Shown piece by piece: positions 48,486 through 58,571 of a stretch of 64,000 nucleotides of DNA (its first letter is position 1; the number at the start of each line of letters is the position of its first letter). The translations under genes and the position numbers were made by a program. Origin of the DNA: JANTGF01 sp963750735 (GTDB taxonomy: Bacteria; Bacteroidota; Bacteroidia; Bacteroidales; VadinHA17); assembly GCA_963750735.1 (NCBI GenBank), contig CAVVRY010000007.1, positions 372,001 to 436,000 on the forward strand, given 5' to 3'. Under the pieces are notes generated by a model. It was not told where the DNA came from. It worked only from the letters and a program-made list of their open reading frames with translations, and did no database searches.

Positions 48486-49715
48486 ATGAGATCAAATAAA
48501 AACAGTATTATTCTCCTTGCAGCTGTTGTTATTTCAGCAAGCTTCTCAGGGTACTGTACGGCCAGTGAGAAACCATCAACGCAATCAACAAAAACAAGCT
48601 ATACTTCAGAACTTATTTTCCCCATCCAAAACTTGCATGTTCATAGCAGCTCCATTGTAGAATTACCCAATGGTGATTTGCTTGTATGCTGGTTTGAGGG
48701 ATCAGGAGAGCGGACAGCCAACGATGTGCAGGTAAAAGGTGCCAGACTTAAAAAAGGATCATCGAAATGGACTACTCCATTTGTACTTGCAGATACTCCT
48801 GGACAACCTGATTGTAATCCTGTTCTTTTTATTGATGAGAGTGAAAAACTATATCTTTTTTGGCTGGTGGTTCAGGCAAACAGATGGGAAAATTCAATTT
48901 TAAAATATAAGGTAACAACCGACTATAATAAAAATGATGCTCCAATCTGGCAATGGCAGGATATTATCTTACTTAAACCGGGTGATGAGTTTGCAGAAAC
49001 CACAGAATCCAGATTTCGTGAATCAAAAATACCAGAACTTGCCTGGGCTGAATATGCGCCTATGTATGAAAAAATGATTGCTGAGGCTGCTAAAGATCCC
49101 AAAAAGAGAGAGACTGGTTGGATGACAAGGACACATCCCACAGTTCTTAAAAATGGGAGAATTTTATTGCCATTGTATTCCGATGGTTATAATTTTTCAC
49201 TCGTGGGCATCTCTGATGACCAGGGAAAAACATGGACTCCCAGTTTACCAATTGTGGGACGTGGTAACGTACAACCCAGCGTGGTTCAAAAAAATGATGG
49301 CTCACTGGTGGCATACATGCGTGATGGAGGGGATGCACCTGGAAGAATCCAAATAAGTTCTTCAAGTGATAATGGTTACACCTGGAGCCTGGCTCAAAAA
49401 ACTGAACTTCCAAATCCAGGGGCAAGTATTGAGGCCATTGTTCTTAAAAATGGAAATTGGATATTAGTTCACAACAATACTGAAGATGGAAGGCACATTT
49501 TAGTTGTGAGTCTGTCTGATGATGAAGGTGAAACATGGAAATGGACTCGCATTCTTGATCAAAAAGAAGAAGGTAAAGGGTCATTTGCATATCCTTCTAT
49601 AATTCAATCAAAAGAGGGCATAATCCATGTTACCTATTCCTATCATCTTGGCAAAGACCGATCTATAAAACATGCAGCCTTTTCAGGAAATTGGATAAAA
49701 GAAATTACAGAATAA
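48486..49715 (+). CDS. Sialidase-like BNR propeller protein 2
   Basis: 409 residues. Signal peptide, possibly a lipoprotein (SASFSGYC). Asp-boxes are SDDQGKTW, SSDNGYTW and SDDEGETW; HVHSSSIVELPNGDLLVCWFEGSGER is the family N-terminal strand. Again no FRIP motif. Compared with copy 1 it has an insertion around residues 135-215 (EFAETTESRFRESK) seen in one COG4692 subtype. It probably has a different specificity from copies 1 and 3. It starts 36 bases after the membrane-protein gene. Confidence 0.8.
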   Translation: MRSNKNSIILLAAVVISASFSGYCTASEKPSTQSTKTSYTSELIFPIQNLHVHSSSIVELPNGDLLVCWFEGSGERTANDVQVKGARLKKGSSKWTTPFVLADTPGQPDCNPVLFIDESEKLYLFWLVVQANRWENSILKYKVTTDYNKNDAPIWQWQDIILLKPGDEFAETTESRFRESKIPELAWAEYAPMYEKMIAEAAKDPKKRETGWMTRTHPTVLKNGRILLPLYSDGYNFSLVGISDDQGKTWTPSLPIVGRGNVQPSVVQKNDGSLVAYMRDGGDAPGRIQISSSSDNGYTWSLAQKTELPNPGASIEAIVLKNGNWILVHNNTEDGRHILVVSLSDDEGETWKWTRILDQKEEGKGSFAYPSIIQSKEGIIHVTYSYHLGKDRSIKHAAFSGNWIKEITE

Positions 49716-49759
49716 GTTTTTAAATTAGGTTAAATACCGAATCAATAATCTTTAAAATA

Positions 49760-51952
49760 ATGAAATACTTTAACAGAACTAAATTAATCTTTGTTGGCTT
49801 GGTGCTTTCACAAGCACTGTTTTCCCAGAAATATCAGGATCAACCATACATTCAGGATTTTGCACAAAAATTTGAATTGGGAAGTGAGAATCCTGGTAGT
49901 GAATTGCTTCAGGTTAGAAGCGATAGAAATAAAATTATAAATATTCTTACATCAAATGGATTACTGCATCCCTGGGAAAATGAACTAAGAAAGGACTTGC
50001 TATATCCCTTCATGTCAGACCTTAGTATTAAAGCTGTCGATGTATATCAGGATCAGTTTTTCTATCTTACCGATAAAGCAGTATTTAGCAACTCCTGGGC
50101 TGGAAAAAAATACATAGAACATGGCATGCCAAATAGCACTCAGTTTTGCCTTGGAAAAGATTTTTCTATCCTAATTGCTGATGCTGGGAATTTGGCTTTT
50201 TTTGAGAATGGAAAGAAAACCTGGGATAAAAAAGTAAACAACATAAACCCACTGGAAATTCAATATGATGAATCTCAATCACGGTTTCTTCTAACTTCAG
50301 AGAATGGTATTCATATATTTGAGCCCGCAAGTCAAAAATTGACTAAAATCCATGAAGGGGAAAATATTACAGCATTGGCAATTCAGGAAGATAAAAATCA
50401 AATCGTTGTTGGAACTACAGATGGAATATACTTTTTAGATGGAAATTCATTTAAGGTTTCATCTCCATTGAATAAGAAATTGCCAGTCACCAATATTTCT
50501 TGTATCAGGGTGATAAATGATAAACTCTGGTTTGGATCATCTCGTGGTGCTTTTGTATCAAGGGAAGACGGAAAGTACGATTACTATGCATCCAAACGTT
50601 GGCTGGTGGATGATAATGTAGTCGATATTTCAAAAGGCCCTGATAACAGTGTTTTAGTGTTAAGTGAAACAGGATTGAGTAAAATCCTATTTAAAAAAAT
50701 GACACTGGCTGAGAAGGCAGAATATTTCCAGGAAATTCAACGCCTTCGTCATGTTCGTTTTGGCTTTTCATCAGAAACAACATTAAAAACTCCGGGCGAC
50801 TTATCAACAGCAGTTTTACATGATACTGACAATGACGGATTATGGACCTCGATGTACCTTGCAGGTGAGCTATATCGCTACGGTGCCACTAAATCAGAAG
50901 ATGCCCTCCAGAATGCTTATGAAGCATTTGAAGCTATGGAAAGACTTACCGAAATAAGTGGTATACCTGGATTTCCTGCCAGGACCTATGAAATTGATAC
51001 TTACCAATCCAGTGACAGAGACCCAAATATGCCTGAAGATGAGAAAATTTGGAGGCTAACACCCGATAAAAGGTGGAGATGGAAATCTACCACCAGTAGT
51101 GATGAATCATGTGGCCATTTCTTTGTATATGCTCTTTTTGCTGAAATTGTACCTGATAAAGAATGGAGAGACAGAGCTATTCACCAGATCAAAATTGAGA
51201 TGGATCATATAATTGAAAATGATTGGTACCTGGTTACCTGGAATGGAGAAATTACACAATGGGGAAGGTGGAATCCTGACTATGTAAACAACTTTCCTAT
51301 TACAGTGGGTGACCGTCGGTTAAATTCTACTCTAATCATAGCTTTTTTGCAGACCGCTTATCACTTCACTGGTGAGGAAATCTATAAGGAAAAAGCATTT
51401 GAACTCATGGATAATTATGGATATGATGAAAATGCAAGTTATCCCGCAACAATTATCGGAAAAGTTGAAGGTCAGTTTCTAAGTGATTCATGGAATCATT
51501 CTGATGATGAAATGTATTTTCTAACCATTCCGGGTTTTGTTAATTATGCCTTTAATGATGATCTAAAAAAGAGATTCTTTGAAGCATCAAAAAGTCATTG
51601 GGAAATAGAAAGAGGCGAAAAAAATCCACTTTGGAATTTTCTTTATGCACTGATTGGAGGAGACGATTATGACCTTGAAGAATCTGTCTGGTGGCTAAAA
51701 GAATTCCCTATGGATCTTATTTCATGGAGAGTTGAAAATAAACACCGTCAGGATTTAACCAGGGTTGAACCCAATTTCAGAAGACAGGAATATACTGAGG
51801 TATTGCCTAAAGATGAACGCCCATTACACCTTCACAATGGTGAATACCAGAACAATGGAGGAAATAATGGAAGCAGGGAATACCCACCATACGTTTACCT
51901 TTTGCCATATTGGTTAGGAAGATATGTTGATGCAATTGGACCTGGAGAATAG
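49760..51952 (+). CDS. Secreted two-domain protein: beta-propeller plus alpha/alpha-toroid, unknown activity
   Basis: 730 residues with a signal peptide (cleavage near LFSQ). Residues about 40-300 form short repeats with blade-like patterns (IVVGTTDGIYFLDG, LWFGSSRGAFVS), as in two-component-regulator propellers. From about 335 it is alpha-helical and resembles (alpha/alpha)6 glycosidases or lyases: HDTDNDGLWTSMYLAGELYR, GIPGFPARTYEID, RWRWKSTTSSDESCGHFF, WGRWNPDYVNN. DTDNDG could bind calcium. Asp, Glu and His are conserved-looking in the helical part. Family not recognised; as a secreted enzyme in a glycan cluster it is a candidate new carbohydrate-active enzyme. Confidence 0.65.
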   Translation: MKYFNRTKLIFVGLVLSQALFSQKYQDQPYIQDFAQKFELGSENPGSELLQVRSDRNKIINILTSNGLLHPWENELRKDLLYPFMSDLSIKAVDVYQDQFFYLTDKAVFSNSWAGKKYIEHGMPNSTQFCLGKDFSILIADAGNLAFFENGKKTWDKKVNNINPLEIQYDESQSRFLLTSENGIHIFEPASQKLTKIHEGENITALAIQEDKNQIVVGTTDGIYFLDGNSFKVSSPLNKKLPVTNISCIRVINDKLWFGSSRGAFVSREDGKYDYYASKRWLVDDNVVDISKGPDNSVLVLSETGLSKILFKKMTLAEKAEYFQEIQRLRHVRFGFSSETTLKTPGDLSTAVLHDTDNDGLWTSMYLAGELYRYGATKSEDALQNAYEAFEAMERLTEISGIPGFPARTYEIDTYQSSDRDPNMPEDEKIWRLTPDKRWRWKSTTSSDESCGHFFVYALFAEIVPDKEWRDRAIHQIKIEMDHIIENDWYLVTWNGEITQWGRWNPDYVNNFPITVGDRRLNSTLIIAFLQTAYHFTGEEIYKEKAFELMDNYGYDENASYPATIIGKVEGQFLSDSWNHSDDEMYFLTIPGFVNYAFNDDLKKRFFEASKSHWEIERGEKNPLWNFLYALIGGDDYDLEESVWWLKEFPMDLISWRVENKHRQDLTRVEPNFRRQEYTEVLPKDERPLHLHNGEYQNNGGNNGSREYPPYVYLLPYWLGRYVDAIGPGE

Positions 51953-51980
51953 CCATTAATGGTATAAAAGTCTAGCAACT

Positions 51981-53351
51981 ATGACCAGAATATTTTCCAG
52001 ATATTTAATTTCTATAATTGGTCTAATGTTGGCTATTAATAGTTGTACCAATGTAAACAACGAACTAAAAGTTATTCCAATGACTGAAAAGCAGGTAACA
52101 TTCTCCCCCAAAACACATGCGCTGGATAACAATGATAATTTTTCGCCGGATGACAGGTTTCTCTGTTATGATACAAGGAGAACTGTTTTTAACAATGATC
52201 TTGCAAACTCAAAATCAATAGAAAAAGTCGAGATTGCCAATGGCTCTGAAACTGTCCTTTGGAAGCCGCTGTTTGTTACAGGTGAAGATGCTGCGCCTGG
52301 AGTAGCTGCTGTATCCTATCACCCATTTGAAAACAAAGTTATCTTTATTCACGGACCACTTTTAGATGAAGTGGAAGATAGAGGGTACTATGGTATTCGG
52401 AATCGGACCGGGGTAGAAGTTGATGGGAACGGCGATGGGAATAAGATTTTAGTTGATATGCGTGATGTTAATAATAATATCACAATTCCTGGGGCTCAAC
52501 GGGGAGGGACACATCGGCATGAATATACAAGAGATGGAGGCCGCATAGGATTTACATATGACGATTTTCTTGTCCAGGATTATGATCGGACAATCGGGTT
52601 TATGCAAGCCCATAAAAATGCACCTGCCGGATATACACATTATTTCTCTATCATTTTAAAGCCTGCAAGAATAGGTGAATCTGAACCAGGAGAGTTAGAA
52701 AAGGCCTATGGGGATTCATGGGTGGATAAGTCTGGTGAAATGAGAGCTTTTATTGGCAAGGTCAGAGACAATGATGGAATAAATTATTTGAATGATTTAT
52801 TCATTGCAGATATTCCATTGGATATTGATCTCTCTACTTCGGAGGCTGGAACATTTGAAACATATCCTTCTCCCCCTGAAGGGATTACCATAAGAAGGTT
52901 AACAAATGGAATGAAACTGAATGGCATTGTTAGGGGGTCGTTTAATGGTGACAAAATTGCATTTATTGCGGAAGACAAAGATGGTATTCATCAGGTTTTT
53001 GTAATAAATTCAGATGGATCTCAAAGTGCAGCAACTCAGATAACGAACCTTCAAGAAAATGCCGAAGCAGTGCGGTGGCATAATTCTGATAGTTGGGTAT
53101 TTTACATAAGTAAAGGGAATGTATTCGTCTCATTTGTGGGGGAAGGAGATACTCAGGGCAAAACTGTTCAACTTTCAAATGATAATCAAGAAAGAGAACA
53201 ATTGGTAGTTTCAAGAGATGGTAACAGACTGGCATATACAATTCGGATAGCAAGCAAAAACCAGAATGGAACAATAATGAAGGATGTGGAAGGATTGGAT
53301 TTCCCTCAGATTTTTGTAATGGATTTGGACTGGCAAAAAATAAACAATTAG
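51981..53351 (+). CDS. DUF3748 (YidR-like) beta-propeller lipoprotein
   Basis: 456 residues. Lipobox in AINSC. The body matches DUF3748: EKQVTFSPKTHALDNNDNFSPDDRFLCYDTR, GRIGFTYDDF and TolB-like blades (FNGDKIAFIAEDKDGIHQVFVINSDG, SRDGNRLAYTIR). YidR of E. coli has no established role. It may bind or hydrolyse the cluster's substrate at the cell surface. It begins 28 bases after the propeller/toroid gene and is followed by the third sialidase-like gene 32 bases later. Confidence 0.78.
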   Translation: MTRIFSRYLISIIGLMLAINSCTNVNNELKVIPMTEKQVTFSPKTHALDNNDNFSPDDRFLCYDTRRTVFNNDLANSKSIEKVEIANGSETVLWKPLFVTGEDAAPGVAAVSYHPFENKVIFIHGPLLDEVEDRGYYGIRNRTGVEVDGNGDGNKILVDMRDVNNNITIPGAQRGGTHRHEYTRDGGRIGFTYDDFLVQDYDRTIGFMQAHKNAPAGYTHYFSIILKPARIGESEPGELEKAYGDSWVDKSGEMRAFIGKVRDNDGINYLNDLFIADIPLDIDLSTSEAGTFETYPSPPEGITIRRLTNGMKLNGIVRGSFNGDKIAFIAEDKDGIHQVFVINSDGSQSAATQITNLQENAEAVRWHNSDSWVFYISKGNVFVSFVGEGDTQGKTVQLSNDNQEREQLVVSRDGNRLAYTIRIASKNQNGTIMKDVEGLDFPQIFVMDLDWQKINN

Positions 53352-53383
53352 TTTCCAATATTAATTAATAAAAGGGCATCATC

Positions 53384-54544
53384 ATGGAACGAATTACTAA
53401 CCTCTTCCGGAAGCCTGGAAAAAGAACCTTATTTTTAACTGCAATTTTTGCTCCATTCCTTATTGGGAATATCCATTCTCAGGATTTACCGGCAAAAATA
53501 ATTAGCACAAAAGTCATTTGTAAACAGCCTGATCGATATATTGGGTGGCCAAGTATAACACAAACCCGATCAGGGGAATTGCTTGTAGTTTTTTCCGGTA
53601 ATCGGGATGCCCATGTATGCCCCTTCGGGATTACACAAATGATCAGAAGTAAGGACAATGGTGAAACCTGGAGCAATCCTGAAACAATAAACAATACTCC
53701 TCTGGATGATCGTGACGCAGGGGTCCTTGAGACGAAAAAAGGGACCTTACTTGTAAACTGGTTTACTTCTCTGGCCTTTGATGCCGAAAAATACTACGAA
53801 AGGAATCCTTCATGGAAACGGCACGCAGACAAATTAAGTGTCGAAACAAAAAAGCTCTGGATAGGAAACTGGACACGAAGATCCACAGACAATGGTATAT
53901 CCTGGGAAGATCCTGTAAAACAGGTTGTTTCAGCACCTCATGGTCCTATTGAACTCTCTGATGGCAGACTCCTTTATGTTGGAACTGGTTATATAAATGA
54001 TGAAAAGATTATCGGTGTAGAACAGTCAAACGATGATGGAATGACATGGCAGCTGATTTCTACCATTCCTTTGAGAGATGAGGATCAAATTGCGGTGGCT
54101 CATGAACCCCATGTTGTTGAACTTAAAAATGGTAAACTGTTAGTGATGATTCGTTACCAACCCAAGGACCGGTCTCAATCATATCTTAGACAATCAGAGA
54201 GCAATGATGGTGGAAAAACCTGGTCAATAAGCCATAAAACTGATATCTGGGGTTATCCCCCCCACTTGATTCAACTAAAGAACAATTGGCTTTTGGTTTC
54301 ATACGGAGTCCGTCATGAACCATATGGAGAGATGGCATGCATCAGTAAGGATGGTGGGGAAACCTGGGAAACTGATAAAGAAATATTGATTCAACCAGCC
54401 ATGAATTCTGACCTGGGATATCCGGCCTCACTGCAACTTGATGATGGCTCCATCCTTACAGTATACTATCAGATTGATAAAAAGGGAGAAAAAACTAGTT
54501 TACTGTGCACACATTGGCGATTAAATGAGGATTTTTTCCATTAG
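53384..54544 (+). CDS. Sialidase-like BNR propeller protein 3
   Basis: 386 residues with a signal peptide (cleavage near IHSQ). It has the most complete Asp-box series of the three: SKDNGETW, STDNGISW, SNDDGMTW, SNDGGKTW and SKDGGETW. RYIGWPSITQTRSGELLVVFSGNRDAHVCPFG is the N-terminal signature. It lacks FRIP; the arginines visible near the start (GNRDAH) and in MIRYQP may line the site. Distinct subtype from copies 1 and 2. It precedes nagA by 81 bases. Confidence 0.8.
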   Translation: MERITNLFRKPGKRTLFLTAIFAPFLIGNIHSQDLPAKIISTKVICKQPDRYIGWPSITQTRSGELLVVFSGNRDAHVCPFGITQMIRSKDNGETWSNPETINNTPLDDRDAGVLETKKGTLLVNWFTSLAFDAEKYYERNPSWKRHADKLSVETKKLWIGNWTRRSTDNGISWEDPVKQVVSAPHGPIELSDGRLLYVGTGYINDEKIIGVEQSNDDGMTWQLISTIPLRDEDQIAVAHEPHVVELKNGKLLVMIRYQPKDRSQSYLRQSESNDGGKTWSISHKTDIWGYPPHLIQLKNNWLLVSYGVRHEPYGEMACISKDGGETWETDKEILIQPAMNSDLGYPASLQLDDGSILTVYYQIDKKGEKTSLLCTHWRLNEDFFH

Positions 54545-54625
54545 GGAATACTGAAAAGCCATTGTCCAATTGACTTGAATTTTTGGATATTTTATTGTAC
54601 TTTTTACAAAAAAAATTTACATAAA

Positions 54626-55844
54626 ATGAACAATCTTAAAGTAAGGCTATTTTTTTTGTTTTTTAGTCTTTTCCCGTTGATCTCTGCTCAAAATACCATT
54701 TCTTCTTTGGATGGCATATTTTACCTGGACAACAAACCAGTTCGAATAAACATTGATGATGGAAAAATCACTAATATAGAACGGCTTTCTTCCAATACAG
54801 AGTTAACTGAAATGTATATTGCACCTGGTCTGATTGATATTCAGATAAATGGCTATATGGGAGTTGACTTTACCGGAGAAGATCTTGATATTGAAGGCGT
54901 TCATAAAGTCACAAAAGCTCTGTGGAAAGAGGGAGTAACCAGTTATTTGCCAACAGTTATTACCTGTGAACATGATCGTTTCCTAACCAACTTTGCTGTA
55001 CTTGCAGAGGCTATCGAAAACGAAGAAATTCGCTGGTCCATACCGGGTTTCCACCTTGAAGGGCCATACTTATCACCTGTTCAGGGTTTTAGAGGGGCAC
55101 ACCTGGAAAAATATATCCGTACCCCTGATTGGGAGGAATTTTTACAGTATCAGAAAGCAGCCGGAAATAATATAAAACTGATCACTGTTGCACCTGAGAT
55201 GGAAGATGCCATACCCTTTATTCAGAAGCTTACTGAAATAGGCGTTTGTGTATCGCTCGGACATCACAACGGTTCAGCAGAAGACGTAAGGGAAGCAGTT
55301 GATGCAGGAGCATCATTATCTACTCACCTTGGGAACGGCTGTGCAAACATGATAAATCGACACCACAATCCGATTTGGCCGCAATTGGCTGAGGACAGGC
55401 TCTCAATAACTATAATAGCAGATGGATATCATTTAACAGAGGAAGAAATTAAAACCTTCTTATAAAGTGAAAGGGGTTGAGAATACAATTTTGGTTTCTG
55501 ACGCTCTGGATTTAGCAGGACTGGAACCCGGAGAATATGTTCGTGGCGAAAGGACTGTTTTACTGACGCCCAATGTGATTAAATTTCCTGCTGAGGATGT
55601 TCTTGCAGGCGCAGCATCCCCTATCCGAATCTGTGTAGGAAATATGATGCGAGTTGCTGGAAGTAGTTTGAAGGAAACTATTCAAATGGCCAGTACAAAT
55701 CCGGCAAAACTGCTTAATCTTGATAATGTTGGTGAAATAAAGCCTGGGAAGTTGGCTAACCTGATCCTGTTTACTATTGAAAACGGTGAGATGATTATTC
55801 AAAAAACGATAGTTGCCGGTAAAATTGTTTATTCAAAAGACTAA
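54626..55844 (+). CDS. nagA: N-acetylglucosamine-6-phosphate deacetylase-like protein with signal peptide, frameshifted
   Basis: From ATG 54626 the protein begins with a genuine-looking signal peptide (VRLFFLFFSLFPLISAQ), unusual since NagA normally acts in the cytoplasm. The enzyme is otherwise typical: APGLIDIQINGYMGVDF, FHLEGPYLSPVQGFRGAH, LGHHNGSAEDV, and STHLGNGC. Near 55459 an extra T shifts frame (stop TAA 55463-55465); skipping it gives FYKVKGVENTILVSDAL and the C-terminus ending at 55844. Total 406 codons plus one base. A periplasmic form could deacetylate an unphosphorylated sugar or oligosaccharide. It lies between a sialidase-like gene and an unknown enzyme. Confidence 0.85.
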
Positions 55845-55904
55845 AATCCTTTTCAAGAAATAAGATACCATGAAATTTGATATTTAATAAAAAGAAACCT
55901 CAAT

Positions 55905-57101
55905 ATGCATATTGATAGGGAATTAATTCAGCAATTATATAATAAGCTGCCAGCTTCAACCAAAGCACAACTGGAACAGGCAATTACCAGTATTGTCAAA
56001 GCCAAAAGAAAAGGCGGAAAAATAGTTGTAGTAACAGGTAGTGGTCCAAATCTCCATGAGGGAGTAACCACTTTAATTGCAGAATTGATTCATAAGGGAA
56101 TTATTGATGGTGTTACTACCAGCTCCGCTGTTATAGCACACGAAATGGCTGGAGTACTCGATGAAGTAAAAAGGGTAGATGGTAGGAAACTGGGCTTTTC
56201 AAAAAGTATTCTACCAAATGGTGACATCTTTGAAGTTTCTTTAATTAAAAGTGGATTTTCAAAAGAATTGAGTAAAGAAATGAAGCTTGATTCCGAACTT
56301 ATTGTAAGAACACTAAAAGAAGAAGGAGAAACAATTATCAAGGCTGCCGGAAACATGGCTTATCCAATGGGATTGAGAACCGAGTTGCTTGCAAAAGAGA
56401 TTCTTGAAAAGTCCAAAAAGGAAGCAATTCCATTTGAGCTTGTTGCTGGTGCAGGAGCTGATCCAAAAACAATGTTGGGTGCTGGTTTTCTTAGGAATGT
56501 ACCAGTTCTTGTGACAGTTCCCCAACTGGTAGGAGGTGGTATGGTTGGAATGGCTATAGGCGATTCAATATCTATTTCGGAAAGATCAAAGAGAATTGCT
56601 GAAATGCTGGCCAGCGCTGATGTTATTATTGAATCGGCAGTCGCCCTGACACAGGAAATTCATGATGGACCTTTTGAGACACATACCGGTCATGGGATCT
56701 GGGCTAACTGGCAAGGAGAACAAACTTTTAGCCTCGAAGAAAAGTCATTAATCCGCATTGACTTTGATCCCAACCTGAAGAAAGCCTGGGATTTTGAAAA
56801 AAACTCAGGAATTGTACAGGAGGCAATTAACAAAGGACTACCCAAAACAAAACTAATGGATATTCCTTTTAGAATGGAAATGTCAGGCTTTGCCAGATTG
56901 AAAAAGAGTATGCCGGTTGTTGGAGATATAGGTGAGATCTGGCCCATAATTGCTTTACGCCTTGAACATGAATTGGGAATTGACCTCGATTTCATTTCGT
57001 TTCCTCAGCAAACTAAGGAAGGTAAAGAAATGCGAAAATGGATTGTAGAAAACATTTCCCCTGTAAGTAAAACAAAACTCTTTGAAAAGAAGCCTAGCTA
57101 A
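55905..57101 (+). CDS. Conserved protein of unknown function, possibly deoxyhypusine-synthase-like
   Basis: 398 residues, no signal peptide, so cytoplasmic. A Rossmann-like start (GGKIVVVTGSGPNLHEGVTT) is followed by LIHKGIIDGVTTSSAVIAHE, which recalls the deoxyhypusine synthase pattern of a strand-loop VTTxG region. Later VPVLVTVPQLVGGGMVGMAIG and HDGPFETHTGHGIW have glycine and histidine clusters that could be a cofactor or metal site. I cannot name the family confidently. It is 60 bases after nagA and 10 bases before the next gene, so it belongs to the operon and probably acts on the imported product. Confidence 0.5.
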   Translation: MHIDRELIQQLYNKLPASTKAQLEQAITSIVKAKRKGGKIVVVTGSGPNLHEGVTTLIAELIHKGIIDGVTTSSAVIAHEMAGVLDEVKRVDGRKLGFSKSILPNGDIFEVSLIKSGFSKELSKEMKLDSELIVRTLKEEGETIIKAAGNMAYPMGLRTELLAKEILEKSKKEAIPFELVAGAGADPKTMLGAGFLRNVPVLVTVPQLVGGGMVGMAIGDSISISERSKRIAEMLASADVIIESAVALTQEIHDGPFETHTGHGIWANWQGEQTFSLEEKSLIRIDFDPNLKKAWDFEKNSGIVQEAINKGLPKTKLMDIPFRMEMSGFARLKKSMPVVGDIGEIWPIIALRLEHELGIDLDFISFPQQTKEGKEMRKWIVENISPVSKTKLFEKKPS

Positions 57102-57111
57102 GAAAACAAAG

Positions 57112-58487
57112 ATGAAAACCCTTTTAATATCATTATTATTACTCTCTTCCACACTCCTTTTTGCTCAGCGTACTCTGGATAAAGGCAAAAATGAAATAAT
57201 TGATATAGATTCTCGCCTTGAGCTATTTATTGATGATTTCCTAATAGATAAACTAGTTAATACCAGGCTGGTATTGAACGAGCCTATAGATGAAGGTGAG
57301 GTATCTATTTTTTGATAAACCCTGGGAAGGACCTTTTTGTGGTTATGCAACAATTATTAATGATAATGGAAAATACCGGATGTATTACAGAGGTCTGCCA
57401 GAAGCTGGAAAGGATGGCAGCAACAATGAAACTACCTGTTATGCAGAATCAGATAGATGGAATCAACTGGACAAAACCCAGTCTGGGAATTTATGAAATT
57501 AATGGAACTCAAAATAACAATGTAGTACTTGCATATGATGCCCCATTTAGTCACAATTTCTCTCCTTTCCTTGATTCCAAACCCGGAATTCCTGCTAATG
57601 AGAAGTATAAAGCAGTTGCAGGGACAAAAAAATCCGGATTGTTTGGTTATATTTCATCAGATGGGATCCAATGGCAGAAAATCAGGGAAGAACCCATATT
57701 TACTGAAGGAATATTTGATTCACAAAATGTTGTATTCTGGTCAAAATCAGAGGATTGCTATGTGTGTTATTTCCGAACATGGACAGGTGATGGTTATTCA
57801 GGAGTAAGAACAATAAGTAGAACAACATCAATAGATTTTATTGAATGGACTAAACCTGTTGAAATGAACTTTGGAGATACTCCCAAAGAACATTTGTATA
57901 CAAATCAAACACATCCCTACTTCCGTGCACCACATATCTATATTGCCATTGCTGCACGCTTTATGCCTAAACGTCAAGTTTTAACTGAGGAACAGGCTAT
58001 AATATTAAATGTAAATCCAAAATACTTCAAAGATTGTTCAGATGTTGTTTTTATGACTTCCAGAGGAAACTCAAAGTATGATCGTACTTTTATGGAAGCT
58101 TTCATAAAGCCAGGTATTGGACTTCAAAACTGGGTTTCACGATCAAATTACCCCGTCCTTAACGTTGTACAAACCGGATCAGATGAAATGTCAGTTTACG
58201 TGAATCAAAATTATGCACAACCCACTTCACACATAAGAAGATATTCATTGCGTTTAGATGGCTTCACCTCATTAAAAGCCTCTTATGAGGGTGGCGAAAT
58301 GTTGACAAAACCATTTATTTTTAAGGGAGAGAACCTCTATATAAACTATTCAACATCAGCAGCCGGGGAAATAATGGTTGAGTTTCAAACAGCCAATGGT
58401 AGTCCTATTGAAGGATTATCATTTAGTGAATCTGAAGTTTTGATTGGAAATGAGATCAAAAGATTAGTTAGCTGGAAAAGCCACTAA
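57112..58487 (+). CDS. Secreted GH32/43-like five-bladed propeller protein, two frameshifts
   Basis: Signal peptide from ATG 57112 (cleavage near LFAQ). The frame breaks in the T run 57308-57313 (one T too many) and again near 57454 (extra A). Joined, it reads DSRLELFIDDFLID, FDKPWEGPFCGYATIINDNG, then DGINWTKPSLGIYEI, VVFWSKSEDCYVCYFRTWTG and REHLYTNQTHPYFRAP-like KEHLYTNQTHPYFRAP, to IKRLVSWKSH. This matches an unnamed family of glycosidase-fold propellers common in Bacteroidota and Planctomycetota, with the same blade pattern as GH32/GH43. About 457 residues. Activity unknown. It starts 10 bases after the preceding gene. Confidence 0.7.
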
Positions 58488-58571
58488 TAAATTGAAAGAA
58501 CTTCAAGGGGTACCGGTTAGAATAAAATTTAAGCTAAAAGACGCAAATTTATATTCTTTAAAATTTGAGTA

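Noticed and set aside
45989..54544. Calling the three BNR proteins GH33 exo-sialidases
   Set aside because: The FRIP motif is absent in each, so only the sialidase-like propeller fold is supported.
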